A stretch of DNA of 5,567 bases, from NCBI GenBank assembly GCA_023426345.1, contig JAFAAX010000193.1:1-5567 (forward strand), in the 5' to 3' direction. This DNA comes from Actinomycetes bacterium (lineage in GTDB: Bacteria; Actinomycetota; Actinomycetes; Actinomycetales; Actinomycetaceae). Below are positions 5,089 to 5,567 of the stretch, in pieces. Within the stretch, counting starts at the first letter, position 1, and each line of letters starts with the position of its first letter. A model generated the notes under the pieces. The model worked only from the letters and a program-made list of their open reading frames with translations. It was not told where the DNA came from and did no database searches. Both the position numbers and the translations under genes were made by a program.

Positions 5089-5567
5089 GTGTCCGACCGA
5101 CTGCCCGTCTCCTCCGACCGCCCGGCCTACGCCGAGCTCCACGCCCACTCCGCCTTCACGTTCCTCGACGGGGCGGACCAGCCGCGCGCCCTCGTCGATC
5201 AAGCCGCGTCCCTGGGGCTGGAGGCGATCGCCGTCCTGGACGTCGACGGGATGTACTCCGCGATCCAGGTGGCCACGGCCGGGCGCGCCGCAGGGGTCCC
5301 CACCGTGTCCGGCGCCGAGCTCACGCTGGCGCGCGGCCAGTTCGGCGCGGCCTCCGCGGACCCCGGGTGGGGACTGGCCCCCGGGGCGGAGGACCCCGGC
5401 ATCCGCCTGCCGGTCCTCGCGACGTCCCCGGACGGCTACCACGACCTCTGCGCGGCGATGAGCCGGCACACCCTGGACCGGCCCGGCCAGCGACAGGCCG
5501 CCCACGTCCTCGAGGAGCTCGCGGGCGGCCGGGGGCGCACCGCCGACTGGATCGCCCTGACGGGCAC
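5089..5567 (+). CDS. dnaE2: Error-prone DNA polymerase III alpha subunit DnaE2 (ImuC), N-terminal part
   Basis: The 159 complete codons cover the start of the PHP domain; the gene runs off the window, and the family is usually over 1000 residues. AYAELHAHSAFTFLDGADQPRALV at 13-36 is the DnaE2 PHP motif I (H18, H20), followed by LGLEAIAVLDVDGMYS and VPTVSGAELTL (E77). LPVLATSPDGYHDLCAAMSRHTL then matches the family's next conserved block. DnaE2 is the low-fidelity polymerase that extends across lesions with ImuA' and ImuB, causing damage-induced mutagenesis. Residue 52 is Val in DVDG where the family normally has His (TDHDG). The GTG at 5089 is the only usable start after the in-frame TAG at 5077-5079 and before the PHP motif. 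A LexA box and -10 immediately upstream indicate SOS induction. A replicative DnaE1 is unlikely given the FxFLDGA signature and the SOS box. Confidence 0.9.
   Translation, partial: MSDRLPVSSDRPAYAELHAHSAFTFLDGADQPRALVDQAASLGLEAIAVLDVDGMYSAIQVATAGRAAGVPTVSGAELTLARGQFGAASADPGWGLAPGAEDPGIRLPVLATSPDGYHDLCAAMSRHTLDRPGQRQAAHVLEELAGGRGRTADWIALTG

Overview
The window reads as chromosomal DNA of a high-GC Gram-positive bacterium (Actinomycetota). The grounds are very GC-rich coding sequence with G or C in nearly every third codon position, GTG starts, TAnnnT-type -10 elements placed so that two transcripts would be leaderless, an actinobacterial-type LexA box (half-sites GAAC/GTTC), and the presence of an ImuB tail and a DnaE2 start. 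I cannot name the genus.

Layout, all genes on the + strand. Positions 1-256 hold the last 84 codons of imuB, the inactive Y-family polymerase-like partner of the mutasome. A short promoter region follows, then tdk (347-970), a complete type II thymidine kinase. A 37-base gap carrying a -10 element leads to a 1054-residue SWIM zinc-finger/SNF2 helicase (1008-4172). The 225-base gap 4173-4397 holds a stop-proximal GC hairpin, two identical 31-bp direct repeats each able to form a hairpin, and then an AT-richer promoter patch with a 7+7 bp inverted repeat. That promoter serves a two-gene operon: a four-helix DUF2975 membrane protein (4398-4862) and a 71-residue YozG-type Cro/CI regulator (4864-5079). 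The last codons of the regulator contain a near-perfect LexA box, its TAG stop is the start of a -10 element, and dnaE2 (error-prone DNA polymerase III alpha, from 5089) begins a few bases later and runs off the window.

The main point of interest is the arrangement. imuB and dnaE2 act in one damage-induced translesion complex and are commonly adjacent; here they are separated by about 4.8 kb carrying a nucleotide-salvage kinase, a DNA translocase and a membrane-protein/regulator pair. dnaE2 keeps its own SOS promoter, yet no terminator is visible between the DUF2975/HTH operon and dnaE2, so the polymerase may also receive transcription from the regulator's promoter. The dnaE2 PHP domain also lacks an expected metal-ligand histidine. 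The individual families are known; what may be new is this gene order and the tight overlap of regulatory sites.
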